A DNA stretch of 64,000 bases, from positions 1 through 64,000 of the forward strand of contig NZ_JASISO010000025.1 of the NCBI RefSeq assembly GCF_030063135.1. The letters run 5' to 3'. A program made the position numbers and the translations under genes. Of the stretch, positions 32,145 through 41,265 are shown in pieces (within the stretch, counting starts at the first letter, position 1; each line of letters begins with the position of its first letter). This DNA is from Streptomyces sp. G-G2 (GTDB lineage: Bacteria > Actinomycetota > Actinomycetes > Streptomycetales > Streptomycetaceae). The notes below the pieces were generated by a model. That model made no database searches, was not told the origin of the DNA, and saw nothing but the letters and a program-made list of their open reading frames with translations.

Positions 32145-32675
32145 TCAGTGGTAGGCGTGGACGACGGCGTGGCCCTTACCGCGGCCGATCATCCACTTGT
32201 TGACCGGCGTCGTGATCACGAAGGCCACGGCGAAGCCGCCCAGCAGCGACGTCCAGAACAGCGCGTCCGACAGGTGTGCGTCCATCGCCCCGGGCGTGAT
32301 GGCGATGATGCCGTTGTCGACGAGCTCCATCACCGCGATCGAGACGGTGTCCGCGGCCAGTGCCACCTTGATCGCGATCTTCCAGTCCAGGCCTGCCTTG
32401 CGGACCGCGAACAGCGTGAACGAGTAGCCGAAGACGAACGCCAGCGTGATCGCCAGGATCATCGTCTGGAGGTTGCCCCACATCAGGGCGGTACCGATGG
32501 CCATGCCGAGGATTTCGCCGATGGCGCACCCGGTCAGGCAGTGCAGCGTCGCCTTCGCGGCGGCGCCCCAGGTCACGCTGCCCGGACCGTGCCCGCCATG
32601 GCTCCCGTGTCCCTGGTGTGCGGCGTGGTCGTGCGCGGTGCTGGTGTGGTGGGCGCTGTGGTCCATGACGTTCAT
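32145..32675 (-). CDS. DUF4396 membrane protein with His-rich N-terminus
   Basis: 176 aa. The first 32 residues are His-dense (MDHSAHHTSTAHDHAAHQG, then HGSHGGHGPG). The rest is DUF4396: ATLHCLTGCAIGEILGMAIG with paired Cys in the first helix, and three further helices. Copper or other soft-metal handling is likely from the His/Cys content and from neighbours (Csp-like and DUF305 proteins). A CsoR-type operator lies 48 bp upstream, so it is probably copper- or persulfide-inducible. Confidence 0.8.
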   Translation of the reverse strand: MNVMDHSAHHTSTAHDHAAHQGHGSHGGHGPGSVTWGAAAKATLHCLTGCAIGEILGMAIGTALMWGNLQTMILAITLAFVFGYSFTLFAVRKAGLDWKIAIKVALAADTVSIAVMELVDNGIIAITPGAMDAHLSDALFWTSLLGGFAVAFVITTPVNKWMIGRGKGHAVVHAYH

Positions 32676-32723
32676 CCCCGTTCCCGTCCGGTGCGGTCCG
32701 CTCCCGCGGCCACATCGCTACAT

Positions 32724-32740
32724 ATACCCCCTAGGGGTAT
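32724..32740. promoter_or_regulatory. CsoR-family operator before the DUF4396 gene
   Basis: ATACCCCCTAGGGGTAT with flanking AT/AT extends the symmetry. It differs from the cstR-like operator at 22097-22112 by one extra C in the left arm. It may be read by the same repressor or by a copper-sensing CsoR encoded elsewhere. Confidence 0.7.
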
Positions 32741-32772
32741 ATCGCGAGGGGGTTTACCACAGAAAAGGGAAC

Positions 32773-32812
32773 AGGGGGCGCTGCGGGCCGGGTAAGGCCC
32801 GCGGCACCCCCT
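32773..32812 (-). terminator. Stem-loop after the DUF305 gene
   Basis: AGGGGG-c-GCTGCGGGCC pairs with GGCCCGCGGC-a-CCCCCT around GGGTAA, about 14 bp past the minus-strand DUF305 stop. Confidence 0.75.
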
Positions 32813-32825
32813 GCCGGGTGTGGGG

Positions 32826-33452
32826 TCAGTTTTTGCCGAGGAGGCTGTTCATCCGGGCGATCTCGGCGGTCTGGGAGGTGATGATGGCGTCGGCCATCGT
32901 CTTGGCGCCGGGGAAGGTGCCGTCGGCCTTCTCCGTCTTCGCCATGGCGACCGCGCCCTCGTGGTGCTTGATCATGAGCTCCATGAAGGCGGTGTCGAAC
33001 GCCTTACCCGAGGACTTCTCCAGCTGGCCCATTTCCTCGGCGGTCATCATGCCGCCGCCCATGCCGTGCCCGGAGTGGTCCATGGCCCCCTCGGCGGGCA
33101 CCTGCTCACCCCAGGAGGTCAGCCACCCGGACATCGTCTTGATCTCCGGGTCCTGGGCCTTCCGGATCTCCTCGGCGAGCGTCTTCACCTCGGCCGAGGC
33201 GGCCCGGGTGGGAGCGAGGTCGGCCATCTCTACGGCCTGACGGTGGTGGGGGATCATCCCCTTGGCGAAGGCGATGTCGGCGGCGTTGTGCCGGCCTTGC
33301 ACGGCCGGAGCCGGCGCCGAGGCACTCGGCTGGCCGCTGGAGTTCCCGGCGGAGCTGTTGTCACTCGACCCGCAGGCGGCGAGGACGAGCGAGGCCGCGC
33401 CGGCCACCACGACAGCGGCGGTACGGCGAATGAGGGAGCGGTTCTTGTTCAT
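32826..33452 (-). CDS. DUF305 lipoprotein
   Basis: A 208-aa lipoprotein: signal peptide MNKNRSLIRRTAAVVVAG with lipobox LAAC at about residue 26. It carries two DUF305 half-repeats, FAKGMIPHHRQAVEMADLA and FMELMIKHHEGAVAMAK, each with a His-His pair, plus MDHSGHGMGGGMM between them. The His-Met content suggests copper binding outside the membrane. DUF305 proteins are common in copper resistance regions. It is a single gene ending in a terminator. Confidence 0.9.
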   Translation of the reverse strand: MNKNRSLIRRTAAVVVAGAASLVLAACGSSDNSSAGNSSGQPSASAPAPAVQGRHNAADIAFAKGMIPHHRQAVEMADLAPTRAASAEVKTLAEEIRKAQDPEIKTMSGWLTSWGEQVPAEGAMDHSGHGMGGGMMTAEEMGQLEKSSGKAFDTAFMELMIKHHEGAVAMAKTEKADGTFPGAKTMADAIITSQTAEIARMNSLLGKN

Positions 33453-33575
33453 GGTGGTGCAACTCCTTGATGCGCAGCCCTGAAGCGGGCTTGTGCCGAT
33501 GCGGAACGAGGATGTGGCGGGGCGCGGCACCGTCACCGGCAGGGATCGGGGCAAGAAGGTGCCGTGCGGGCCGCT

Positions 33576-33986
33576 CTATATCCTCAGGAGTTGTAGCTCG
33601 GACAGGTCAGGCGGCGCCCGCCCGGCCTCGGTCACCGTCGCGACGCCGCCAGGGACTGCCGCGACAGAGGGTGCGACGTCGAGGGCGGCGGCCAGCGCGG
33701 GCGGCACGTACGGGGCGCCGACTCCGGCCGCTACACAAGTCCCGTCCGCGTGATTCAGGTGATCCGATCCACCCGCGGTGTGCGAGCAGTCCCCGCCCGC
33801 CGGATGTACGGATGCTTCCTGGGTCATCACCATGGCGCGCCCACCGCCATCCGCCGGCATCGCCGCAGCAGCCGGCCGGGGACCCAGGCCGTGCATCGCC
33901 AGCACACCGGCCAGCACCGCGAGCACCAGCAGCACAAGGCCACGCCCGGCTGGGCGGCGGCCCGACGGCTGCGCGGCGGTGGTCAT
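33576..33986 (-). CDS. DUF6153 family exported protein
   Basis: 136 aa with an N-terminal signal or anchor (GLVLLVLAVLAGVLAMHGLG). The mature part has a Cys/His segment (GGDCSHTAGGSDHLNHADG, CVAAG) and ends in RAPPDLSELQLLRI, the end I recall for DUF6153. These streptomycete proteins often lie beside DUF305 genes. A metal role is probable from the Cys-x-His motif. The start is the ATG at 33986. Confidence 0.8.
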   Translation of the reverse strand: MTTAAQPSGRRPAGRGLVLLVLAVLAGVLAMHGLGPRPAAAAMPADGGGRAMVMTQEASVHPAGGDCSHTAGGSDHLNHADGTCVAAGVGAPYVPPALAAALDVAPSVAAVPGGVATVTEAGRAPPDLSELQLLRI

Positions 33987-34068
33987 GGGTTCATCGTACG
34001 AGCAAGCTCGGGGAGCGGCTGCACGGCTGCCGCAGGCGGGACTGCGGGCAGGGGTGCGGCGAGAGCTG

Positions 34069-34458
34069 CTACAGAGGCGCCGCCGCAGACGCAGATTCGG
34101 CGATGGGTTCGTCGCGCAGGCCCAGCCGGAGGTGCTCGACGTGGAAGAGGGCCTGGTCGAGGAGTTCGGCGACGTGGTGGTCGTAGAGGGCGTAGACGAT
34201 GGAGCGGCCACGCCGTTCGCCGGTGACCAGGCCGAGGTTGCGCAGCAGGCGCAACTGGTGAGAGCAGGCGGAGGCCTCCATGTCGACGGCCTCGGCGAGG
34301 TCACCGACCGCGCAGGGACCTTCCTGGAGACGGGCAAGGATGCGCAGCCGGGAAGGGGTGGCCAGGGCCTGGAGGGTGGCTGCGACGTCCGCGGTCCCCA
34401 CGGCGTCCAGCCGTTCGCGGGTGGTGGCTGCGTGCTTGTCATCCATTCCATGGCCCAT
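34069..34458 (-). CDS. nmtR: NmtR-like nickel/cobalt-sensing ArsR repressor
   Basis: 129 aa, very similar to M. tuberculosis NmtR as remembered. It begins MGHGMDD, and NmtR binds Ni through the MGHG N-terminus. The HTH is LQALATPSRLRILARLQ, MEASACSHQLRLLRNLGLV and RSIVYALYDHHV. The alpha-5 ligands D, H, H, H are preserved in YDHHVAELLDQALFHVEH. The MGHG start at 34458 was chosen for this reason. It is divergent from a P1B-4-type ATPase. Confidence 0.9.
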   Translation of the reverse strand: MGHGMDDKHAATTRERLDAVGTADVAATLQALATPSRLRILARLQEGPCAVGDLAEAVDMEASACSHQLRLLRNLGLVTGERRGRSIVYALYDHHVAELLDQALFHVEHLRLGLRDEPIAESASAAAPL

Positions 34459-34553
34459 GAGGGCCATCCTACCGGTCGTATATGAAGACCTGTTCAGGTA
34501 TTCCTGTACGGTGGAGGTGTAGCCGTCTTCCACCCGTGAAGGGTTGTTTTGTC
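34459..34553. promoter_or_regulatory. Divergent promoter with palindrome ACCTGTTCAGGT
   Basis: ACCTG-TT-CAGGT at 34488-34499 is a 12-bp perfect palindrome, 30 bp upstream of the nmtR-like start and 55 bp before the ATPase start. TATATGAAG and GGTATTCCTGTA flank it and may extend the operator or form promoter elements. Confidence 0.6.
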
Positions 34554-36548
34554 ATGCCTCCTGCTCTACTCCAGCGTCCCGAGAGGGCTGCGTCGACCGT
34601 CTCGGCGGCGGCTCCACGGCGCCGCACGCGGGTGTTCGCTCTCGCCGAGGCCCGCTGGGCAGCCGCGGCGCTGGCGCTGTTCCTGACAGCTCTGCCGCTG
34701 CAGCTGACCGGCGCCCCGGCCTGGACGTGGGGGCCGCTGTACGCCCTCGCCTACGTGACGGGCGGATGGGAGCCGGCCTGGGCCGGCCTCCAGGCGCTGC
34801 GGGACAAGACTCTCGATGTCGATCTGCTGATGATCGTGGCCGCCGTCGGAGCCGCCTCCATCGGGCAGGTGATGGATGGCGCGCTGCTGATCGTCATCTT
34901 CGCCACCTCCGGCGCCTTGGAGGCGCTGGCCACCGCGCGGACTCAAGACGCGGTCCGCGGCCTGCTCGACCTTGCACCCGCTACCGCCACACGCGTTGCC
35001 GACGACGGGAGTGAGGAGACCGTCGTCACCGAGAACCTCGCGGTCGGTGACACCATCCTCATCCGCCCCGGCGAGCGCGTCGGCGCGGACGGCCGGGTCC
35101 TGGAGGGGGCCAGCGAGGTCGACCAGGCCACCATCACCGGCGAGCCCCTCCCTGTGGCGAAGGAGACCGGCGACGAGGTCTTCGCCGGTACCGTGAACGG
35201 CACTGGGGCCCTGCGGGTCAAGGTCGAGCGGGACGCCTCGGACTCTGTGATCGCCCGGATCGTGGCCATGGTCGAGGAAGCCTCCGCAACCAAGGCGCCG
35301 ACCCAGCTGTTCATCGAGAAGGTCGAACAGCGGTACAGCCTCGGCATGGTCTTCGCCACCCTGGCCGTCTTTGCGATTCCGCTCGCCTTCGGCGCGGACC
35401 TCACGGGTTCGCTGCTGCGGGCCATGACCTTCATGATCGTCGCCTCCCCGTGTGCGGTGGTGCTGGCCACCATGCCGCCGCTGCTGTCCGCCATCGCCAA
35501 CGCCGGCCGCCATGGCGTCCTGGTGAAGTCCGCCGTCGTCATGGAACGCCTCGGACAGGTCGACGCAGTTGCCCTCGACAAGACCGGTACCCTGACCGAA
35601 GGCACCCCACGCGTCACCGACATCCGCCCCCTTGCCGGATCCGAACTCAACGAGAACGGCCTGCTGACCCTGGCGGCCAGCACCGAGCACCCCAGTGAGC
35701 ACCCCCTCGCACGTGCCATTGTCGACGCCGCACGCGAGCGACGACTCCACCTGCCCGCCGCAGGAAGCTTCGCCTCTACCCCCGGAGTCGGGGTGACGGC
35801 CACCGTCGACGGCCACGCCATCGCGGTCGGTGCGCCGGACCGGCTGCTCGACGACACTGTGGACTCGGCTTCGGCCCGCGCCGCCATCGTGGCGGGCGAA
35901 CTGGAGGAATGCGGTCGCACCGCAGTCCTCATCCAGCGCGACGGGACCCCCATCGGCGTGCTGGGCATCGCCGACCGGCTCCGCCCCGACGCCGCCGCCA
36001 CCGTCACGGCCCTGCACGCGCTGACCGGCTCCGCCCCCATGCTGCTGACCGGCGACAACCCGCGCGCAGCCACCCGCCTCGCCGCCGAGGTAGGCATCAC
36101 CGACGTCCGCGCCGCACTCCTGCCCCAGGACAAAGTCACCGCCGTCCGCGGGCAGGAAGCAGCCGGACGCAAGGTGCTGGTCGTCGGTGACGGCGTCAAC
36201 GACGCCCCCGCCCTAGCCGCCGCCCACACCGGCATCGCCATGGGCCGCGCCGGCTCCGACCTCGCCCTGGAGACCGCCGACGCGGTCATCGTCCGCGACG
36301 AACTCGCCACCGTCCCCACCGTGATCGCCCTGTCCCGCGCCGCCCGTCGGCTGGTAGTGCAGAACCTGGTCATCGCCGCGGTGTTCATCTCCGGCCTGGT
36401 CATCTGGGACCTGGTCGGGCACCTGCCGCTGCCACTCGGCGTGCTCGGTCACGAGGGATCCACCGTCATCGTCGGCCTCAACGGCCTGCGCCTGCTGCGC
36501 GACGCCGCCTGGAACCGAGCCGCCGCACGCTCCCGGGACGACCAGTGA
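34554..36548 (+). CDS. P1B-4-type heavy-metal ATPase (Co/Ni/Fe type)
   Basis: A 664-aa P-type ATPase. Membrane metal-site motif ASPCAVVLA near residue 298 is the SPC of the P1B-4 group. GHEGSTVIVGLNGLRLL near the C-terminus is the matching HEG(G/S)T helix. Catalytic motifs: ITGEPLPV, ALDKTGTLTEG with phospho-Asp near residue 343, and VVGDGVNDAPAL. No N-terminal CxxC metal domain exists. P1B-4 pumps export Co2+, Ni2+ or Fe2+. The adjacent NmtR-like sensor supports Ni/Co. An upstream extension of the frame is not needed. Confidence 0.9.
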   Translation: MPPALLQRPERAASTVSAAAPRRRTRVFALAEARWAAAALALFLTALPLQLTGAPAWTWGPLYALAYVTGGWEPAWAGLQALRDKTLDVDLLMIVAAVGAASIGQVMDGALLIVIFATSGALEALATARTQDAVRGLLDLAPATATRVADDGSEETVVTENLAVGDTILIRPGERVGADGRVLEGASEVDQATITGEPLPVAKETGDEVFAGTVNGTGALRVKVERDASDSVIARIVAMVEEASATKAPTQLFIEKVEQRYSLGMVFATLAVFAIPLAFGADLTGSLLRAMTFMIVASPCAVVLATMPPLLSAIANAGRHGVLVKSAVVMERLGQVDAVALDKTGTLTEGTPRVTDIRPLAGSELNENGLLTLAASTEHPSEHPLARAIVDAARERRLHLPAAGSFASTPGVGVTATVDGHAIAVGAPDRLLDDTVDSASARAAIVAGELEECGRTAVLIQRDGTPIGVLGIADRLRPDAAATVTALHALTGSAPMLLTGDNPRAATRLAAEVGITDVRAALLPQDKVTAVRGQEAAGRKVLVVGDGVNDAPALAAAHTGIAMGRAGSDLALETADAVIVRDELATVPTVIALSRAARRLVVQNLVIAAVFISGLVIWDLVGHLPLPLGVLGHEGSTVIVGLNGLRLLRDAAWNRAAARSRDDQ

Positions 36549-36952
36549 GCCGCCGCGGCAAGAAGGCCGCCCCCGCGCCGGGGGCGGCCCGGCCGACAGT
36601 CACCGTCTGCCGCGGCTGCTGCTGCGGCACTCCCGCCAAAGTCCCGCGGCTGGACCACGCAGCCCAACTCACCGACCTGCGTACCTCGCTGGCGGACGTG
36701 GCAATCGTCCGGCGGACCGACTGCCTCGACGCCTGTGAACGCGCCAACGTCATAGTCATCCAACCCTCGGCCGAAGGCCGCAAAGCCGGCGGCCGCCCCG
36801 TCTGGCTCGGCCAGGTCAATGACTCCGACGCCGCCAACGACATCACCGCCTGGGTGAAGAACGGAGGCCCCGGCCTCGCCAACCCACCCGGCATCCTCGA
36901 CCTCTACACCTTCAACCCGTCCCGACGCGTCCGGCACGAACTCGACGAGTAG
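36545..36952 (+). CDS. Thioredoxin-like (2Fe-2S) ferredoxin-domain protein
   Basis: 135 aa from a GTG overlapping the ATPase stop. Cys-rich motifs VTVCRGCCCGTPAK and RTDCLDACERAN match the four-Cys cluster of thioredoxin-fold (2Fe-2S) ferredoxins. The N-terminus is basic. It is coupled to the metal ATPase gene; the pairing recurs in actinomycetes, where a redox or metal-delivery role has been supposed. No direct activity is known. Confidence 0.75.
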   Translation: MSRRGKKAAPAPGAARPTVTVCRGCCCGTPAKVPRLDHAAQLTDLRTSLADVAIVRRTDCLDACERANVIVIQPSAEGRKAGGRPVWLGQVNDSDAANDITAWVKNGGPGLANPPGILDLYTFNPSRRVRHELDE

Positions 36953-37361
36953 ACGACGAACCTCTCCGCTACTGAACCCGGGCGCCATTGGCCCTCAAGG
37001 CCACTCAACGCGCGGGCTTGTACCTTTGTCCGTCCGAGAAACTGCGAAGCTGCACGCTTCCGACCAGCTCGTCACCGGAGGGCAGACCGAGGTCGACGCC
37101 CAGTTCAGGGCGCAGTACGAGCCGAAGGAGGCCGAGCGGATCATCGACGCCTGCAACTTGCTTTTCAACCGGATGGGAAAGCCTCCTCTGACCAGCGTGC
37201 CGCGATCCGCAAGGAGATAGAGCTGCTGGGCAAGAGGAACTCCTTCAGGCCGCCCGGCTATCCGACGGCGACTTGAGGTGTTCGGCACCGACATCCGGCA
37301 GGTTCACCTGCGGCACGGCTGAAGCTGGCCCGGAACCGCCCTGGATGATGGCTCAGCACGT
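36953..37361 (+). other. Degenerate island edge with gene fragment
   Basis: No intact gene. A plus-strand frame at 37026-37220 reads VRETAKLHASDQLVTGG, then EAERIIDACNLLFNRMG. This is protein-like, but it lacks a ribosome binding site and runs out without a domain I can name; it is probably a gene relic. This stretch is the right edge of the detoxification island and adjoins the last tail gene. Confidence 0.35.
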
Positions 37362-40300
37362 CTACTTCACATAGGTCACCTTCAGTTGTGGCGGATACTG
37401 CTGGCCAACGCCGTGGGCCCGGCCGTAGTAGGTGCTGCTTGTGGAGTTGGGGTCGAGGGCGATGCCCCTCTTCGACGCGTCGAAAAGGGACGTGATGTCG
37501 ACCCACTTGCCCTCGTTCCGGCGCCAGCTCACCGTCATCGACGCGCCGTCGCTGCCGAAGCTTCCCGGCCTCGAGGTGTGGCCGTGAGGCTTGATCACCG
37601 CCGAACCGCCGGCCGCGAAGTACCAGTGCTCGAAGTACAGGTACAACATGACCTTCTCGATCTTTGCCCCGCTGAGATCCGTGGTGAGGGCCGTCGGGAA
37701 GCCCACCAGCGAAGCGGTCGTCCCGTTGGTCGAGGAGTAGTAGCCCTGGAGCATTTGGTTCCCGTGGTAGCTGCTGTATCCGCTCCGGTTGGTGTAGGTG
37801 CCCGACCAGGATGCCCCGTACGTCTTCTCGTACCGCTGAGTCGCAGGCTTCGTCGGGTCCGTGCCACCGCCGCTCGTGCCCCGGTTCAGTTCTCCCGTCG
37901 ACGCGATCGCCTTCCCGACGTCCTCGACGTACATGACGGCCGGGTACTCCCCGCCGCCGAACATCGACACCGTTCCGCCGGCCGCGCCCCACCTCCACAG
38001 GAAGGTGCTCAGCAGCCGGTGGGTGCCCGCGCCGAGGGAGGCACCTGAGCACGTGTGCTCCAACCGGACGCGCTGCCAGCCTCCGCCGGCGGGCACGATG
38101 ATGCTCTGGATCTGCCGGGACGTCACGGTCGGCTCGCCGGTGCCCCCATCGCGCAGGAAGAGGATGTGCTCGCCGTTTCCGGCGGACGGATCCAGGTAGG
38201 CGTCCACGACGATCCGGTACTGCCGGTCGGATTCGATCCTGACGGGCAGCTCGATGTAGCCGGTCTCCGCGCCCATCGCTGCCTCCACGCCCTGGGTGGT
38301 GGAGTGGATGGCCACCACCCCGCGGGCCAGGTCGATGAGCTGCGTTTCCAGACGCTCACCCTTGATCGTCAACTGCCCTGCGACCGAGAGGTCGTTGAAG
38401 GAGCCGTGCCCGTTCTCGTTGATCGTTGCGACGGGAACACCGTCGTTGGTGATGGTCAAATACTGGGGCTTGCCGGTGACGAGAGAGATCGACTCCTCAC
38501 CATCCGCGTCGAACAGGCGCACGCCTTCCGGAGAGATCTCGGCCCGACCCCCCGGAGCCCCAGATGTCACGACTGGCCGGACTACCACGTTGTCGAACGT
38601 CACGGTGCCTGCGGTCCCCGCATCCACGGCGAGGCGCATCCGGCCCGTTGCCGTCTGCGCGGGCGCCGGCTCCGGGGCGGTCCCCGACATGAACAACCAG
38701 CCCTTGCCCGCCGAACCGGTGGCGCTGACGACTCGGCTGTAGCCGAGCGTTCCGCCCTGCGCGTCCTCCCACCGGATGTACACCTGTGCCCGCTTGCCCA
38801 CCCAGTCGGCGCTGACCTGGTAGTCCGCCGCCATCCACACTCGAGTCCCCGGCGTCGCCGCGAAGATCCCCAGGGTGTGGACGCGGTCCGTAGCCGTCGA
38901 GGCAGTGCAATCGGCCCGCAACGCCTTCGCCGTATTCCGGCCCGGGCTGACGATGCTCCAGCCGCCCGTCGCGGCGACGCGCTTCAACGCCACCTCGCCC
39001 TCAAAGCTGCTGTCGGCCACCATGTTGCCGTCGAGGCCGAGGGCGATCTTGTCGGCGGAGATCGAGCCCGCTTTGATGTGGATGGCCTCAATGGCGCCCG
39101 CCTCGATGGCCGACGCCGTCACCGAGTTCGCCGCCAGCTTCTCGGCCGTGATCGCGAGCGCGGCCACCTTGTCCGCCGTGATGGATGCGGCAGCGATCTT
39201 CTCCGCCGTCACCGCCAACGCCGCAAGCTTGTCGGTGGTGATCGCACCCGCGTACACCTTCGGTGCGGTGATCGCCCCGTCCGCGATCTGCACGCCGGCC
39301 ACGATCGGCCGGACACAGGCGTTGTCCCACCACAGCGTGCCCGCCGTCGAGTTGCCGGACTCGGCCCGAACGCGTCCGCGGACTGCCCCGTCCGGTGCCG
39401 TGGCCGTCGCGGACAGCCGGGCCCACTGCGCCCGTACAGGGCTCACCGTACGGGCCTTGCCGTAGCCGAGGATCTTTCCGTCCCCGGCCTCCCACCGGAC
39501 GTGAAAGCTGATCTCCGCGCCCACCCAGTCCTCGGAGACGTAGTAGTCCGCGGCCAGGTACAGCTGATCGCCGGGAGTCGCAGGCAGCAGGGTGAGATCC
39601 ACCGCCCGGTAGACCGCAGTCGCAGACACGGCGTCGATCCGCAGAGAGGAAGGAGACCCGTTCCCGATGGTCTTGTCCTGGGTCGCCCAGGTAACGGCTG
39701 CCACCAGGGCGACCGTTGGCGGACCCTCGAAGCTGGGGTCGGCCAGGACGTTCGCGGTGCCGACGACGGTCATCTTGTCCGTCGTGATCGCGCCCGCAAC
39801 CACATGCCCGGCGGAGATCGAAGCCGCCTGGAGCTCCCGGCCGCTGATCGTGTCCGCTGCGACCTTGCCCGCGGTCACCGAATCGGTCGCCAGGGCGCCC
39901 GTGGTCACCGACCCGGACACGATGTTGCTGCTGTCCACGATGCCGGTCTTGAGGATCTCTACGGTGACGGCGTCCACCTGCATGACCCCGGTGGCGCTGG
40001 CCGCACCCGTCGAAGCGGACTCGTAGTTGAGGTAGAGGTACGGCACCAGGAACCGCACCTGATCGTGAAGCTTGCCCGGGGCCCGGGGATCGGAACAAAC
40101 CCCCGCTGAGCCCGACGCGCCCGCCAGCGCCCGGCCCCGCAGGTAGCCGGTGAATACCTGCCATCCGGAGCCGGCCGGGAGTGGCGTGCGTGACGCGGCG
40201 CAGTAATAGTGCGAGCTGATCGTGTTCACGCCCGCCCGGTTCACCATGGTCTTGCCGTCCGCACCGAACCCCAAGACGCCCACGTAGATGCTGTCCGTGC

Positions 40301-41264
40301 CGGAATCGGACGGAGCAAGGGTCCGCACGCGGGCCGAGACCCGGTAAAGGGTGTCGGGGTCGTACGGGATCGGCGTGGAGCCGCGCAGCACGGTGTACCC
40401 GGTGGCCTGGCCTACGGTCCGCCCGGTCGGGGCGTCCGCGATACCCGTCAGGTGAACCCACTTCGCCCCGGCGCCGACGACGGCCGTCGTCCAAGCAGCA
40501 GGGTCGGCGAGCGCATCCACGTAGTGCTGAGTGATCCCGTCCGCCAACACGCCACCGAGTGCGTTCAAGGTGACGGCGCCGGACCCGATCTTGTCGCCGG
40601 TCACGGACGCCTTCGCGAGCTTGTCCGCGAGCACCGCTCCATCTGCCAGCGCGGCCGTCCCCACGGCGCCGACGGCGATCTTCGCTTCCGTGACGGCCTT
40701 CTCGGCAAGCTTGATCTCCGACACGATTCCGTCGAGGAGGTCCTGCCCGACAGCCTGGCGTGCGGCGGCGATCACCGCGGCGGACCCCGGGCCGGGGATG
40801 CCGGCGGTGCTGAGCGCCACCAGGCGGACATGCCGGGGTACGTAGTCGCTGACCGCGATCGTCACCGTCGCCCCGGACGCGCCCTCGATCGTCGCCGCCG
40901 GGTTCCGGATATCCAACGGCTCGTCCGCGGCCAACAGGAGGTGCACCTGCACCCGGCCGAGGTTCAGTGGCGGGGACGTCGCGTCGTTGAAAGCACCGTC
41001 CCAGCCGACACGCAGGCCGCCCAACACGGGCACGACCTGCGGGGCGGCGGGCGTCGGCGGCGGAGGACCATTGAACGTGGCCACGCCGGTCGTCCCGTCG
41101 AACTGCACTCCGACGGTGCCGGTCAGGACACCGTCCTCGTCGTAGACCTCGATTGCGCCCGCCTCGACCGAGGAGTACGCCAAGCTCGCCGTGCGCGCCT
41201 GCCCCGTCAGCCTGCGCTCGACATCCGCAAGCCGGGAGGCGATCTGCGTCAGGTTGCTCGCCAC
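37362..41264 (-). CDS. Phage tail receptor-binding/fibre protein
   Basis: 1300 aa from a GTG with GGGGG upstream. The N-terminus (SRLADVERRLTGQARTASL) is typical of minor tail proteins. Residues about 150-300 and 670-745 hold tandem decamers of the type ITADKVAALAITAEKLAANS, a beta-helical or trimeric fibre repeat. Two carbohydrate-binding-like jelly-rolls follow the pattern NVLADPSFEG...NACVRPIV (about 505-655) and NMVADSSFEG...NVVVRPVV (about 746-895). The C-terminal 400 residues probably contact the host surface. It is the last tail gene. Confidence 0.85.
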   Translation of the reverse strand: MASNLTQIASRLADVERRLTGQARTASLAYSSVEAGAIEVYDEDGVLTGTVGVQFDGTTGVATFNGPPPPTPAAPQVVPVLGGLRVGWDGAFNDATSPPLNLGRVQVHLLLAADEPLDIRNPAATIEGASGATVTIAVSDYVPRHVRLVALSTAGIPGPGSAAVIAAARQAVGQDLLDGIVSEIKLAEKAVTEAKIAVGAVGTAALADGAVLADKLAKASVTGDKIGSGAVTLNALGGVLADGITQHYVDALADPAAWTTAVVGAGAKWVHLTGIADAPTGRTVGQATGYTVLRGSTPIPYDPDTLYRVSARVRTLAPSDSGTDSIYVGVLGFGADGKTMVNRAGVNTISSHYYCAASRTPLPAGSGWQVFTGYLRGRALAGASGSAGVCSDPRAPGKLHDQVRFLVPYLYLNYESASTGAASATGVMQVDAVTVEILKTGIVDSSNIVSGSVTTGALATDSVTAGKVAADTISGRELQAASISAGHVVAGAITTDKMTVVGTANVLADPSFEGPPTVALVAAVTWATQDKTIGNGSPSSLRIDAVSATAVYRAVDLTLLPATPGDQLYLAADYYVSEDWVGAEISFHVRWEAGDGKILGYGKARTVSPVRAQWARLSATATAPDGAVRGRVRAESGNSTAGTLWWDNACVRPIVAGVQIADGAITAPKVYAGAITTDKLAALAVTAEKIAAASITADKVAALAITAEKLAANSVTASAIEAGAIEAIHIKAGSISADKIALGLDGNMVADSSFEGEVALKRVAATGGWSIVSPGRNTAKALRADCTASTATDRVHTLGIFAATPGTRVWMAADYQVSADWVGKRAQVYIRWEDAQGGTLGYSRVVSATGSAGKGWLFMSGTAPEPAPAQTATGRMRLAVDAGTAGTVTFDNVVVRPVVTSGAPGGRAEISPEGVRLFDADGEESISLVTGKPQYLTITNDGVPVATINENGHGSFNDLSVAGQLTIKGERLETQLIDLARGVVAIHSTTQGVEAAMGAETGYIELPVRIESDRQYRIVVDAYLDPSAGNGEHILFLRDGGTGEPTVTSRQIQSIIVPAGGGWQRVRLEHTCSGASLGAGTHRLLSTFLWRWGAAGGTVSMFGGGEYPAVMYVEDVGKAIASTGELNRGTSGGGTDPTKPATQRYEKTYGASWSGTYTNRSGYSSYHGNQMLQGYYSSTNGTTASLVGFPTALTTDLSGAKIEKVMLYLYFEHWYFAAGGSAVIKPHGHTSRPGSFGSDGASMTVSWRRNEGKWVDITSLFDASKRGIALDPNSTSSTYYGRAHGVGQQYPPQLKVTYVK

Positions 41265-41265
41265 A

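Noticed and set aside
38055..40109. 684-codon plus-strand open frame opposite the tail fibre gene
   Set aside because: Shadow of the repeat-rich minus-strand fibre gene; periodic because the gene is repetitive.
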